Assembly: GCF_025359345.1 (NCBI RefSeq)
Contig: NZ_JANYGQ010000015.1
Span: forward strand, 1 to 64,000
From: Mucilaginibacter sp.
Lineage (GTDB): Bacteria; Bacteroidota; Bacteroidia; Sphingobacteriales; Sphingobacteriaceae
Reading direction: 5' to 3'
DNA: 64,000 nucleotides
Every line of letters starts with the position of its first letter. Position 1 is the first letter of the stretch. The notes under the pieces are model-generated. The model was not told the DNA's origin. It saw only the letters and a list, made by a program, of their open reading frames with translations, and ran no database searches. Shown one piece after another: positions 17,306 through 29,900 of this stretch. The translations under genes were made by a program, and so were the position numbers.

Positions 17306-17321
17306 TTTCCCAATGGGGAAA
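17306..17321. terminator. Small hairpin between convergent genes
   Basis: TTTCCC-AAT-GGGGAAA forms a short stem in the 59-base gap between two convergent genes. It has no T-run, so termination is uncertain. Confidence 0.3.
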
Positions 17322-17356
17322 TAATGCAGCAAGCCAAAATATGTACGGCGCTGGTG

Positions 17357-17698
17357 TTATATTGTCCAGGTATTGGAAGTTGTCACCACGAACGACTGAT
17401 TATTAAGCGCAATGGTTATGGTATCATTCGTATTAAACATATCGTCGATAATACTGCCACGGGTAACCACAATTTGGTTGGAGATGATGTAGCCGCCAAG
17501 GGCAAGTGTCGAAATCTCCAGTTGATCCATAAACAGGTTATTAGGATCGCCGTAATTAACTACCTGCTGCGACCCCATCGACGAATCCAATACAAATTGA
17601 ACCGAATTTAAGTTTTGGCCGGGTTGACTGCCTGCCCTTACGGTAAGGTTGCCGTTAATTTCGTACCCGGTGTTGTTTACAAATAGTTTAGCTGGCAT
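17357..17698 (-). CDS. Small hypothetical protein, last gene of the giant-protein operon
   Basis: I start it at ATG 17698 (MPAKLFVNNTGYEI), 52 bases after the preceding gene, giving 113 residues; a longer frame to 17782 would overlap that gene. The sequence is polar, Asn/Thr-rich and predicted mostly beta strand (for example INGNLTVRAG and TITIALNNQSFVV), with no signal peptide, cysteine or membrane segment. It looks like a compact beta-sandwich. I recognise no family. By position it belongs to the operon 17357-35525. Confidence 0.65.
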   Translation of the reverse strand: MPAKLFVNNTGYEINGNLTVRAGSQPGQNLNSVQFVLDSSMGSQQVVNYGDPNNLFMDQLEISTLALGGYIISNQIVVTRGSIIDDMFNTNDTITIALNNQSFVVTTSNTWTI

Positions 17699-17750
17699 GG
17701 TAATATTTTTATGGTTGGTTGAAAAAATCTTAAAAATTGTGCATGTATTA

Positions 17751-19010
17751 TTAAATATCCAATACTCCCGGCAGGCGTTCATCTGTTTTTATTGCCGTTA
17801 AATTTGCTGTTACGTAGTAAATATTGTTTTGTTTACAAAAGTCATTAGGGTAGCTGGTTTCGATAAACGACGCCTGAAATCTTGCCTTAATTTGCGGCAC
17901 AAAATTCCTGATGTTTGATTTTGTGTAATACCAGAACGAGTTTTCGTTCCAGAAGCTTACGTGTGTTGGGTCCTGGAAAGCACCCCTCCCATCGGTTGAT
18001 GGTGTCATCGACAGCAGCATGCCGCCATGTGCAAGCACCCTGTAAAACTCGTTCATCAGGTGAATCGAATCTTTTACATGTTCCATAAAATCAACCGCCC
18101 TTATAACCCCTACCGAATTATCTTCAAACGGCAGTCTTTGATTGCAGTCGGCAACAATATCCACATGCGGCAAATCGTACATATCAACGCCTAAGAAACC
18201 GGGCCTTTTACGGTGTGCAGCCCCCATATCCAGGGCCAGCAGGTTATTGCGTTTGGCCCAGCTGAGCATAATATCGCTAATATTCTGCTTATATAATTCT
18301 GTATTTTTTTGCTGTATAAGCTGATTCTGAACAACCTGTGTTTGCGCCTGGTGGATGCGCTGAAAATAAAGTGGTTTTTCAATATGTGCAAATCGTGAAT
18401 CGGTAATGTACATGCGCTGAATCAGATCCTGGTCGTCGCAAACCGATAATTCTGTATTATATCCACCAGCCGATTGGTAAAGTTCTTTTGTAAAAGCGCG
18501 CAAATGGTTTGGCATATACCATATGTACGACATGGTTTGCGGCGTGGGCGAAAACGAGAGGCATTCGTTGTATGTTTTGCCATTATGCTCAAATGGCCGG
18601 TATGCCCATCCGTGCCTTTTATTGTATTCTGTAAACTCAGGCTCGCCTGTTTCCGTCATCCGGCTGGTGTTCGAAAATACAAATTGTGCTCCCTGCCCAA
18701 AGGCTTGCATTACCTCGGTAAAAGCATTAGGGTGCAACATGTCATCGTGGTCAAGCTCCAGCATATATTTACCGGCAGCGTGTTGCAGGCATTGCGCTTT
18801 TGCATCGCCGACGCCTTTAATAACCGGCGAGTAAAACAGCTTCACCCTCGGGTCGTTAACAAGAGCTGCAGGGAGGTCGTTTTTTGAGGCGTTGCCGTTT
18901 AATAAGAGCAGCCACTCCCAATCTGTTACGGATTGTTGCTGCAACGATGCGTAGGCATCCCCGAGAAAGCGCGTTTGATGCGTAGGTGTAAAAACTGACA
19001 GATTGCCCAT
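17751..19010 (-). CDS. Glycosyltransferase family 2 / SAM methyltransferase fusion
   Basis: This 419-residue protein has two enzymes in one chain. Residues 1-220 are a GT-A glycosyltransferase: SVFTPTHQTRFL at the nucleotide-binding edge and LELDHDDMLHP as the DxD-like metal site near residue 80. Residues about 245-400 are a class I methyltransferase of the Methyltransf_11 type: FLGVDMYDLPHVDIVADC, then LPFEDNSVGVIRAVDFMEHV and a post-motif HGGMLLSMTPS. The glycine-rich loop is poor (LALDMGAAH). It lies 16 bases after the collagen-kelch gene in the same operon. A likely task is to add and methylate a sugar on a surface or protein acceptor; whether the acceptor is an operon product is open. 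Confidence 0.85.
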   Translation of the reverse strand: MGNLSVFTPTHQTRFLGDAYASLQQQSVTDWEWLLLLNGNASKNDLPAALVNDPRVKLFYSPVIKGVGDAKAQCLQHAAGKYMLELDHDDMLHPNAFTEVMQAFGQGAQFVFSNTSRMTETGEPEFTEYNKRHGWAYRPFEHNGKTYNECLSFSPTPQTMSYIWYMPNHLRAFTKELYQSAGGYNTELSVCDDQDLIQRMYITDSRFAHIEKPLYFQRIHQAQTQVVQNQLIQQKNTELYKQNISDIMLSWAKRNNLLALDMGAAHRKRPGFLGVDMYDLPHVDIVADCNQRLPFEDNSVGVIRAVDFMEHVKDSIHLMNEFYRVLAHGGMLLSMTPSTDGRGAFQDPTHVSFWNENSFWYYTKSNIRNFVPQIKARFQASFIETSYPNDFCKQNNIYYVTANLTAIKTDERLPGVLDI

Positions 19011-19026
19011 TGGTAAATTAAATGAC

Positions 19027-20952
19027 TTATAGTTTTCTTAAAAGATAAAACAAATTAGCTTCGCTTGTCTGTGTATTAGCCAGGGCCGGGCCGTTAAGCG
19101 TTGTGCCCCCACCTATCACGTACATGGCATTGCCAACCGCTGCCGATGACAAGCCAGCTGTTGCAACCGCAAGTTCGATGGTGCTGTTAGTCCAGGTATT
19201 GGTTTTATAGTCAAGCACATATACCGAGCTCCACGAGGAGCCGTTGTAGTTAACGCCGCCCATCAGGTATATTTTATCGTTCAAAAGCGCTGCGCCCGAA
19301 AAATAGAACCCTACCGACGATGGCGCCGGTATCGATGTCCAGCTCAGGTTCGACATCTCGAGATAACCGTATATAGACGAGGTAGCGCCCGAACTGAAGC
19401 CCTTGGTATTGCCGCCAAGTACATACAACCTGGAACCTACCATCACTGCACCCCCACCCGTAAATTGAGGCGCCGGGGTATTATAAGTACTCCATTGATT
19501 TGTTTGGGGCGTATAAACCTGTAAGGTTGCGTTACCTCCACCGTTGCCACCTAACAAAATCACCATGTTATTGTAACGCGCACCTGCCGCGCCGACAGCC
19601 GACATTGGCACTGCTGCCGGCTGGCTGGGGGACCACGAATTGCTCCTGGGCGAATATGCTTCGTTTGCATTTACCGGTGTCGAACCTGTAAAGCCACCCA
19701 TTACAAATATCGTGTCGTCGAAAGTTACGGCTGCTGCTGCAAAACGACGTGCCGACATCGGTTCCATTACCTTCCAGCCGCCAGCCGATGTATCGTACAT
19801 TTGATTGATAACAGAATTCATATCTACAGCGCTGGTATTGGGCGCTCCGCCAAACGCGTATATTTGGTTACCATATACAGCGCTTGCCTGCCACATACGT
19901 GCCAAAGGCATATCGTTTTTAAGGCTGAATGCCCTGGTAAGGGTAGTGGGCAATACAATAAGGCCTGTATTAACAAATCCATCAGGCGGCACATCCGAGT
20001 TTGAAAGCATTACGAGGCCCGCGGGTATATTGCCCGAGCTGCCACTATTGCCCTGGTAGCCCTGATTACCCTGGTCGCCCTGGTATCCCTGATCTCCTTT
20101 ATTGCCCTGGTTACCTTGATTCCCCTGGTCGCCTTTGTCCCCTTGAAAACCCTGATTACCCTGATCACCTTTATTGCCCTGGAAACCCTGGTTGCCCTGA
20201 TCTCCTTTATCACCCTGGAAACCCTGGTTGCCCTGTTCGCCTTTATCACCCTGGAAACCTTGATTGCCCTGATCCCCTTTATCCCCCTGGAAACCCTGAT
20301 TGCCCTGGTCGCCTTTATCGCCTTGAAAGCCTTGATTTCCCTGGTCGCCTTTATCTCCCTGGAAACCCTGATTGCCTTGATCACCTTTGTCACCCTGAAA
20401 ACCCTGATTGCCTTGATCACCTTTGTCACCCTGAAAACCCTGGTTGCCCTGGTCGCCTTTATCGCCTTGAAATCCCTGGTTACCCTGGTCGCCTTTATCG
20501 CCTTGAAATCCCTGGTTACCCTGGTCGCCTTTATCGCCTTGAAATCCCTGGTTACCCCGGTCGCCTTTATCGCCTTGAAATCCTTGATTGCCCTGATCGC
20601 CTTTATCTCCCTGGGAACCTTGATTGCCTTGAAAACCCTGGTTACCCTGGAAACCCTGATCACCCTGTATTCCATTAAGAATCATATAGCTCCAGTTGCC
20701 ACCCGGCACGCCTACTTTGCCCTGGTTACCCTGGTCGCCCTGATCTCCCTGGAAACCCTTGTCTCCCTGGTAACCTTGTGTGCCCTGGTCGCCCTGGTAA
20801 CCTTGATTACCCTGGAATCCCTGGTCGCCCTGAAACCCCTGGTACCCTTGCGGACCCTGATCTCCCTGCGGGCCTTGCTCGCCCTGGTCGCCCTGGTTCC
20901 CGTCGGTTAGTTTATCAGCTGCTTTAGCAGGCTCTTTTTTTTCCTCTTTCAT
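19027..20952 (-). CDS. Collagen-like G-x-Q stalk with kelch-repeat head
   Basis: This 641-residue protein starts with a charged leader (MKEEKKEPAKAADKL), with no signal peptide. Residues about 18-315 are unbroken Gly-X-Y triplets, mostly G-x-Q, with a 12-residue unit (GDKGDQGNQGFQ) repeated about 14 times and one interruption near residue 90 (PGGNWSYMILN). Such tracts form triple helices; lack of Pro at Y means stability must come from Lys-Asp and Gln contacts. Residues about 340-640 hold five or six kelch repeats (VYGNQIYAFGG, DDTIFVMGG, YNNMVILLGG, VGSRLYVLGG, LNDKIYLMGG), a beta-propeller for binding. The product looks like a trimeric fibre with binding heads, as in phage or surface fibres. 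It lies 36 bases after the giant gene. Confidence 0.85.
   Translation of the reverse strand: MKEEKKEPAKAADKLTDGNQGDQGEQGPQGDQGPQGYQGFQGDQGFQGNQGYQGDQGTQGYQGDKGFQGDQGDQGNQGKVGVPGGNWSYMILNGIQGDQGFQGNQGFQGNQGSQGDKGDQGNQGFQGDKGDRGNQGFQGDKGDQGNQGFQGDKGDQGNQGFQGDKGDQGNQGFQGDKGDQGNQGFQGDKGDQGNQGFQGDKGDQGNQGFQGDKGDQGNQGFQGDKGDQGNQGFQGDKGEQGNQGFQGDKGDQGNQGFQGNKGDQGNQGFQGDKGDQGNQGNQGNKGDQGYQGDQGNQGYQGNSGSSGNIPAGLVMLSNSDVPPDGFVNTGLIVLPTTLTRAFSLKNDMPLARMWQASAVYGNQIYAFGGAPNTSAVDMNSVINQMYDTSAGGWKVMEPMSARRFAAAAVTFDDTIFVMGGFTGSTPVNANEAYSPRSNSWSPSQPAAVPMSAVGAAGARYNNMVILLGGNGGGNATLQVYTPQTNQWSTYNTPAPQFTGGGAVMVGSRLYVLGGNTKGFSSGATSSIYGYLEMSNLSWTSIPAPSSVGFYFSGAALLNDKIYLMGGVNYNGSSWSSVYVLDYKTNTWTNSTIELAVATAGLSSAAVGNAMYVIGGGTTLNGPALANTQTSEANLFYLLRKL
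20030..20690 (-). repeat. 36-bp tandem repeats encoding the collagen-like tract
   Basis: The DNA repeats in units of about 36 bases (12 codons), some copies nearly identical, for example around 20460-20570. Such arrays gain or lose units by slippage, so stalk length may vary between strains. They also open long false frames on the other strand. Confidence 0.85.
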
Positions 20953-20988
20953 TGCTTCTTTATTTTCAATTTTATCAATACGAAGATT

Positions 20989-23900
20989 TTAGCTCCATTT
21001 AATATTTTTTTCTTCCAGGTACAAATTGCGTATCCTCAGCACCGGCAACTGGGTGTTTGAAAGCCCTGAGAATAACTCGATATCAAACCTGAATTTTGCA
21101 TTTGTAGTAACAGGGACATTCCCGGCAAACCAGTTTTGCAGTAAGGCTGTCAGCTGGCACACAAACGGGCTTTCGGGTGTTATATCGCCGGGCAATACCG
21201 GGCATAAGGTATTATCCCAGTCAGCAGGTATCGCGAAATTATATGGTGTGGAAATACTGATTGGTATTTCGGCGCTTAAGCCCGGGATATTTTCCTGTAT
21301 ATCATAAACATAGCTGCTGCCTATTTTAATCTGCCTTGTTGTTGTTTCATCAATCAACTCCGTAAACAGGGCTTGCAGGAAATTGCTTAAGTATAACTGC
21401 AACGGTTGTTTGGCTGGTTCGGATGTATAGTCCGCTATGTTAATCTCAATATTAGGGTCCAGCAGCGGCGTAAGTACGCTTACAAAACGTATGGTTGGTG
21501 TTGTGTAAATAAATTCCTCGTTGGTCTTTATTCCCGGAACCAGTATTTTATTACGTGTTATTGCAATCCCCGACCATATATTTTCTTCGTTAATGATATT
21601 GAATTTATCGTACCCGATTATACGCTGCGTTATTTTACGGCCATCATCGGGCGACAGATATTTCTTTTTACCATCAACCATGGTATAATAGGCAAAGCTT
21701 TTAAGCTCTTCCGTGTTATCAACCGGATGGGTAATAAAGCCTTCAATTTTTACATAAGGCAGCTTGTATTTTGTACCGGGCCGCGGCGTAACTGAAATCA
21801 AGAGTGCATTTTGTTCATCAATTACTATCCCGCTTTCCACTATCTCGTACTTGTAATTTACCTCGCCGGTACTTGCATCGGCGTATAGCTGCCTGTTTTC
21901 TTCCCATTTGCCCCATGCGGTCGCCACGCGTTTTACCAGCCAGGCGAACGACTGCATTGCTGTGCACGCATAATCAGGGTTCGACTGGTCGAGCAGGAAC
22001 TCGTTGAAATCCCGCTGTATGCCGGGGTAAGCATTCGAGAATTGCAGTAAAGCCGCAAACAGGTCAGGGTCTTCATCGTCGGCAAAGCGGGCATTCATTA
22101 ACGATTGTGAAGGAACATTAAGAATTATACCAGTATTGATAGTGTCCTGCTGTGCTCTCAGGTAATCATACGTATAGGTATAATTCCATTCTTTGGCTTC
22201 CAACAATTTATCTTCAACAGGCGCAGCATTTTCAATCAGTCCGGCGGCATCAGCAACCGATTTAAAGGTTTGCGCGGTAAGCGACGGCGCTGTTGGATAG
22301 GCCCGCAGCGGGATAGGTATCTTCAATTTGCCCAGCCCGGTATCAGCATCATCAAACGGCAGAATAAACGTTAGCCACGATGATGCCTTATAGCCTTTTA
22401 TGCTATCAACATTTTGTATATCATGTTCAATCGAATTGATCTCATACTGCAGGTCGATCCCAAAGAAGCTGCTTTCGCCATGCAGATCATTGTCTTTTTT
22501 AGAATTGAACAAGATAGTCAGGTACGATTGCTTATCACCACCTAGGTCCGATTTTTCGAGCGAGAATCGCGTGGTCGAGAAAGCATAGGCCTTCTGATCG
22601 GCCTGCGTAGTGTCATTCGGGTCTAACACCTTACCAAACAGGTTAGGCGCTATAACATTCGCATCATTATATGGCGATTTCACATCCACGTTAAACTGCA
22701 GCACAGTATCTATGCTGTAGGCATTTGAAAGGCTGATGAGCAACTCCTGCCTTAACCGTTCCATCGCATTCGCCAGGTTGTGGTCATTAGGCTTATTGTC
22801 GTCGGCAAGCACGGTAGCCATGTGCTTAACAATGTTGCCCGCAAGTTCCTTTTTGGCATTTATAATGTATTGGTACGGATGGAGTATCGCCCCTGCCCCA
22901 CTATCGCTTAGAGGTTTATCAATGGTATTTTCAATCTGCCAGGCGGGTATCGAAAAATCGGCTTGCAGGAATATGTCTATAGCGGCCAAACATGTTTGGG
23001 CCATCTTCTCAATATCAATACCATTGAAGGCCGATTCGAGCGGAGTTTCGTCTGATATCGGGGTACCTGTATGGTAAGGATATATCTTAACCATATCGCG
23101 CGATAGCAGGTGGGTTGCCAGCGGTAGCAACGCAAAGTAATACGGGTTGCCAACATCCGGAATTGAAAACTGGATTCCGGTAGCACTGTCATTAAACCTG
23201 GCCACCCAAATATCAATCGGGCTATTGTCTTCCGTTCCCAATTTAGGCATACCCGAAGCTGCTTTCAGTTCGGGGAATGCTGCTTGCAGTTTTTGGGCAA
23301 ACTCCTGTATCGTAATGGCACTACCAGGCCCGCCGAAACTTGCGGAATTATCCTTTGTGAGGTTAGGGCCAAGCACCGAGGTTGAAAAAAGCACCGAAGG
23401 TTCATCCTTAAAACCATCGTCAACAAGGTCTAACTCGCGCGCAAGTTTCAGCTTGGTAACCAGCGCAAACAAGGCCAGCGGATTGCTGTCGCTTACCGGG
23501 CTTTCAATTATCTGGTTGGCCGGTATGGTAACCAAAGGCACAATGATTACCTCGCCCTCTTTGAGTTTTCCATCGGCCGGTATTGAAGGATTGGCCATGC
23601 GGATATTCTGCGGGGTTGTATCGTATTTGGTCGCTATCTTTTCCAGCGTATCACCTTCTTCAACAGTGTAGAACACGTAAGGGTCCGCGCCTGGTTTTAA
23701 AATTTCGCCAAGGTATTGATAAATGGCTATTACCATGTTTGTCAACACAGCCTTAGGGTCTGTTTCGATTGCCGCAAGGCCCGTATCACCCTCCAACGAG
23801 TTGGATATGATAACCTTCATATCCTCCTGTATGAGCTGGTAATATATTTGCACATAAGTCCCGCGGTCGGCTTCGGCGCGTTTTTTCCAGGCCACATCAG

Positions 23901-26900
23901 CAGCGCTTTCAACCGGCAAATAATTGGTAGGATTAAATGCCAGTGTAATGTACAGGTTAGGCGAACCACCTTCCGGCTTATCCACAATGTACGATGCCGA
24001 AACACTTGGGAAAAGGCTAAGGCCAATAACCGGATCGGTGTAACCTACGGTTATATCCGGCAATATTGCAGGCCCCGGATCAGGGATATTTTGGAACGAT
24101 GTGAGGTTACCGAAGATATCCTGCCAGCGCATATCAATCTGCACGGTTTTGCCAACTGCACGATACGGATCCTCCTTTTCGGGCGGCAAATCCTCCGATG
24201 AGGCGTCCGTCACCACGGTTTTTACGAAAGGATACACCGGCACAATACGGTTGTATGGCATATCCTCGTCGGTAACGCCTGTTGGGCGCATTGGTTCGTC
24301 TAAATCACTTGGTGGCGGCGGGTTATTATCGCCCGGTGCAGCCGGAAGGCCGGCGACAGCTTCATCAAAATCATCATTTTTGGCGATGTTGTAGCCCAAT
24401 AAATTGTAAAGCTCCTGCAGGTTTTGTTCAGCGTCGGTTAACGGGGTAACTGCTTCCGGACCTTTCCGCTTCATGGTGAAACCGATATTTCCAGGCGGAA
24501 CGGTGGCTACTTTCACCTCTATCCGGCTATCGAAAGTCAACGGCGCTTCGAAGAGTTGCGGTTGGTGTTTATTGGCATGGGCAAGCGCAATAATGCTTAC
24601 GCCATATTTTTCTGCCAATACTTCCAGGCTTTCGGCCGCCGCAGTAAGGTGCCCGTTTTGGGCGGCATTTGCTTTGCTTCCCGGGATAGCGAGCCGGGTA
24701 TTTTTCCTGAAATGCGCTGTTTTATTTTGCGTGGCAATTTCGCCAACAGTAGTACTGTACCGCCTGGCAAAGGCGTGCAGCGTTTCGCCTTCGGCCATTG
24801 TGACATCTGATACCGTTTGGGCCAGGGTTTCGATGTACAATATTTCGTCCTGGATATTAATTGGCTCCCTTATAATTACGCTGTTAAGGAAGTTATGCAG
24901 CACGTTATTGGTTATATCGTAAGTAATTACTACCGAAATAGTAACCTCGGTATCGCCGTTAAATAAATAATCAGGCAGGCCATTTTTGCTGTCTTTAACC
25001 AGGTAGTATAAATAATATCCGCCGGTGCCAACAATGGCAGCCTCCCACATGTAGGTTAGAAAATCCAGTTGACTCATGCCCAAAAGGTTATCCTGCATAC
25101 CGGGCACCGCTCCCAAAGCCCTGGCGCTTGCCAGTTGAGGCGGATTTGAGAGGGTCGAAAGATTTGTTTGCAGCAAATACATGCTGGTGTTGGCAATACT
25201 GTCAGACCGTAAACCACTTGGCGGTTCCTTCTGCCCATCCTGTGCAGGGTCTTTTGAATACAGAATATCTATTTGGTTGATTATCGTACCTGGATTAGCC
25301 GCGTAGTATTCAATAAGGTTTTGCAGCAAGCTCATGGATGCAGGGTCGATGCCGTGCAACTCGTATACATTCGGCATCAGTTTGGCAGGGTCCTCGCTCG
25401 ATTTTACCTGCCGCAGCCTAACATCAATTTTGGTAGACCATGTATAATCATTAATAGGTACAGGCTTTGCCGTCCTTGTTTTGGTTTCCTGAACCTGCTT
25501 CAGCAAGCTAACTTTAGGCGCAATGGCATCGTAACCACTTAGCAAAGCTTGCAGGCTGTTTTTAAACATCCAGATGGATGGGTCGATGTTATCCTGCAGC
25601 AGGTTATCGCCGTTCATCAATGTCATAGGTACTGGTAAAGCCCAGGTTATATTGCTTGGCAGGCTAAACTTACGCGGCTGCACCCTGAAAAGGTCGCTGG
25701 CTTTCAGTTCAACAATAACAGGTTTTAACTTCGCTTTTTGCAGGTCCTGCAATGCGCCAATATCAACCCCTAAAAGGGTAAACGGCAGTTCGGTGCCGCC
25801 CGGCGTGCCTAAATTAAGCCATGGAAGCGATTCGGGTAATTTCAGGATGAGCTCATCGCCATCCACAAGCTTGGACGCATCAATTTCCTGGCCTGATATT
25901 TTGTACATCGCTTCGGGCTTGCCTATGGCCGAATCTTTTTCGGGCAGCGGTACCCGTAGGCCTTGCAACATCATATTGGCCGATAAGCCCGACAGGTGTT
26001 CAAAGTCATGGTTTTCTTCCATGGCTTTTATCAGGTCGGCAACCGTTATTTTCTCGACAAACGGCACCAGTATTTTGCTTTGATGTGGTAACAGCCCGGC
26101 TACCCCTATATTTTCGGCAATCAAGTCGAGCACATCAATGCCATGTTTGTTCGCTACTGAAAGCAAGGTTTCGTGTTCGTTTGCCGATGTGGTGTACTTT
26201 ACATTCGGTATAAATATCCGCTCGCCGGCAATAAATTGATTGTTTTCATCAGCGCCAAACAGCCTTTCGCTTGTTTGCATCAGCTGGCCGGTGGGCAGGC
26301 AGGGGTCCACAACTTGTTCTCTCAGGAAAATATTGGCCTGCAATATTTCATTGTGCCCAACATTAAACCGTTTGCTAATTGAATGCAGCGTATCATTATG
26401 CCTTACGGTATAGGGTACTCTTTTCAGATTAAGCCCAACGTTAACGCTAAGTTTGCGCGTGCGGTTTGCATGCGCCAACTCAATTGCCGAGATACCAAAA
26501 TGAGGGTTATCGGCAACTATGCTTTCGAAGCTGTCGCCTTCGTCTACAGGTACTACCATGGTAGTTAACCTGTCGATGCCTTTTTGTGTGCTTTCTTTGG
26601 CTAAAAGGGCGATATAATCAATCAGCATAAAAGTTGCCAGCGATTGTTTTTCTTCATCAATTGGTAAAATCGAAGGATTTTTAGTGTTGGCCCCGGTATT
26701 ACGCACCGACAGCGCCCTAAAATAGTCGTGTACCAAACGCAGTTGCAGCTGGTCGTAGGTATATTCTGCCTCTTTATTATCGAAATGAATGTCGCCGGCC
26801 GGCGTTCCAAACACCAGGTTTGGCAGCATCGGCAATACGCTTACCGTTTTTTCAGCAACAACCTGGGTAGTGCGTGCCGGGGTAGTAATGGTGGCATTCA

Positions 26901-29900
26901 AATAATTCTCCATAAAGGTGAATACCTGCTCCACCGAAAATGGCTCTACCAAATCGTTTTGCGAGAAGTAGCAAATAATTTCGTTAAGGTTTGCTATGGT
27001 TACTTCCTGCGCCAAAATGGTGTCGACAGGTATGCCTTCGGTGGTTTTATTGAAGTAAGCGCCCAATACCCATAAAAACGCACCTTTGGCAAACTTTGTG
27101 AACGGATAATCAACTTCTTCTATAACGCCGTTTATTAAAAGTTGCTGCTTGGTTGTTGGCTGGTCAATGGCGCTTTCCAAATAAAGCATGGCCACAACAC
27201 GGGCCTTTTGTTCAGCTGAGCCTTCGTCGGTGGCAACGGTAAACTGTGGTATATAAATTATCTCCAGGTCGACTTTTGTTACCGGGATTATTGGCAGCCA
27301 GTTCATTACCGGTAGAAACAAGCAATCCGTTTCTTCGTCGAGCGCCTGCAGGCTGAGCTGCCTGAACTGGGCAGCGTACAAACCTTTGCCATCCCATGGC
27401 TTCAGTTCGCGTTTGCCGATGGTAAATGAGAACTCGATAGTTGTTGAGAACGACAAACCGATGGTTATTTTAAATAAGCCCAGGTTTATCCGCACTTTTA
27501 CCGATACGCTTACACCGGCAGACAGCGTAATTAAAATAGGCTCGTAGCTTTCAAAAACAATCCGCGCACTAACAAAAACTTTCAGGTCCACCTCGGCTGA
27601 GATGATCAGGAAATCGATGGCGCCGTACACATGGCCCACAATGGATATCTTGCCCAGTACATAATAATAGGTTATATCATCTTTATTGCCGTCGTAATAA
27701 TTAAATGAGGCAAAGGTACCTTCCAGCAGGCCTTGTACTACTATGCTTATCCCCGCCTTTAGTATTCCTTTATTTATTTCTTTACCCACACCCACGCGCA
27801 GGCCCACGCCGAATACAATTACCGGGCTAAAGTTCCCGATGGTTGATGCAGGTACGGTCTCCGCAGTTTCGGCACTCAATACGCCGAAATAGAAGCCGCC
27901 GGAACCGATAAATGGCAATAGCTGCAAGCCAAACGATTCAGAAAAGTCGTCGTTAAGCGGGAAGCCGAAATCAATCTTGAAATCACCGTTGGTATAAATG
28001 TATATTTTTATGCTTGGCAGTGTTACCGATACGGTGCCGAAATCTATCTGCCTGATGGCATCCGGCAGTTTCAGGTAAACCTGGTAAACGCCAACGGTAT
28101 CAGTTACTTTTTTATAAAGTATCTCGAACTTAAGCCCCTGGAAAACTTTTGCTTTTGGCCCGTCAACATAAATCGATAACCCATAAAGGTCAGGGTCAAA
28201 GAATACTATTCCGATGGCAAAAGTATCTACAATTACAAACTGCGAGCCGATGAGCCAATTGCTCGAACTGTTAAATTTAAGCTTAGTGCCGTCAATTGGA
28301 TTAGTAGGATCAGGGTCTTTTTTATCACTTTCAAACGAATCCTTCAGCATAGTTATCGCTTCGGATACCGAATTTGGAGACTTGGGGTCAATTAACGACA
28401 CGTGCTGCCCCATACCCAAAAACTCTAAACGGAAAAGGTTTTCGCCCTGGCCCGGTACGGCAGGGGCGGTTTCGGGTTTGGCAACATCCCACGGCCCGGG
28501 TAGCGGCAACGCGCCGCCAAGGAATGAACCCTCTGTAATTTGAATTTCCACAATTCCTTCCTTGTTCGGATCGTTCGGGAAATAGGTGTAGTAAAGCGTA
28601 ATTTTTTTAATATCGATAAAGCCAAGGTTAATGCCAATCGGCACCGTAAAGCCGATTTTGTTTTTGGTGATATTGAAGGAGAAACCAAAATCTGCGAGCC
28701 TGATATTATTCATCACATTCCACGGCGATGGCAGGGTAATACTTTGGCCGGTGGCTGCATTTATCAGCAGTTCAATCATACCGCCCAGTGTAGAGTCGTC
28801 GGTAAACTTGAAGCAAATAATGCTATCCTTCTCGGCATTTTGGGTAAGCTTGGCCTCGAAGCCGTTAAAGAAAAACGTATAGTCGTTGTATGCATCTCTA
28901 AAATCAACCCGTGCGCCTACGTGTATGTTGCCAAAGTTCAATGCGCCCTCTATAAAGCCCGTATATGGCGAACCTGTTAGCGATTTTTTATAGGCTATTT
29001 CGGTAAGCCCGGTAATAATAAACGGACTCGAAAGGCCAAGATCGAGTTTCCACTCGGCGCCTAATTTAAAGTTGTAGGTATTTTCTGCGCCGTCTTCGTT
29101 GCCAGGGGTTGCCGGCGGAGCCTGGGTAAACGATGCAAACAGTGTGGTAATGGTAATATCGAACGGATTGAATTTGTGATATTCAACCGGCAAATAGGTA
29201 TCTATAAGCTGTTTTAACTTTATAGTGCTGCCATCCTTTAATCCGCCGCTAAATACCCAGGTGTCTTCTTCGCCGGCGTATTCAGCGGTAACAAACAGGA
29301 ACGGTGCTTCGTCGCCGGTGCCTACCTGGAACTCGCCGGTAATACTGCCGCTTGGCACCCCGGCTACGTAGCTTATGTTGAATGATACCGTCCGAACCAC
29401 AATAGTGGTCAGTATCACAGGTATCTGCATGTCAGTAGTAAGCGCGGTCTCCAGCGAATAGGTGCTGTTTTTAGGGTCGACGGCTATATTTAGCACGCCT
29501 AGTTCAAGTGTATTGGGCAAACTGTTTGCAACGGTATCGCCTAAGAAATAGGCCACTATGCCTTTTAAATCCACAGGTGTCTCCGGATCGAGGGCTCCCA
29601 TAAACACGTAGCTTGGGAACGCGGCCGAAATAATAAAGTTTACAGCAGACGGGCCTGTGCCAAGGGTGATGATACCTTCTATTGCAAGCGATGGACTGAA
29701 TACACTATTCAGGTAAACCATCCCAAACCAAAGCTTAACAGATTTTAAGGTGATAAAGCCCGGGATAATAGCCCAGCTGTAATCATCGCGTGTGCCTACT
29801 TCAATGGTAAGCAGCGATATCGATTTTTGCGATGTGTTGAATGTAAGCTGCCAATCCTTTAATACAAAATCGTTAATAACCGGGATGTTGGATGGCATAA

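Noticed and set aside
20001..20910. Long open frames on the plus strand opposite the collagen-like gene, rich in Pro-Gly or Leu-Ile-Thr
   Set aside because: They are the antisense of the 36-base repeat array; a repeat with a period divisible by three keeps all frames open.
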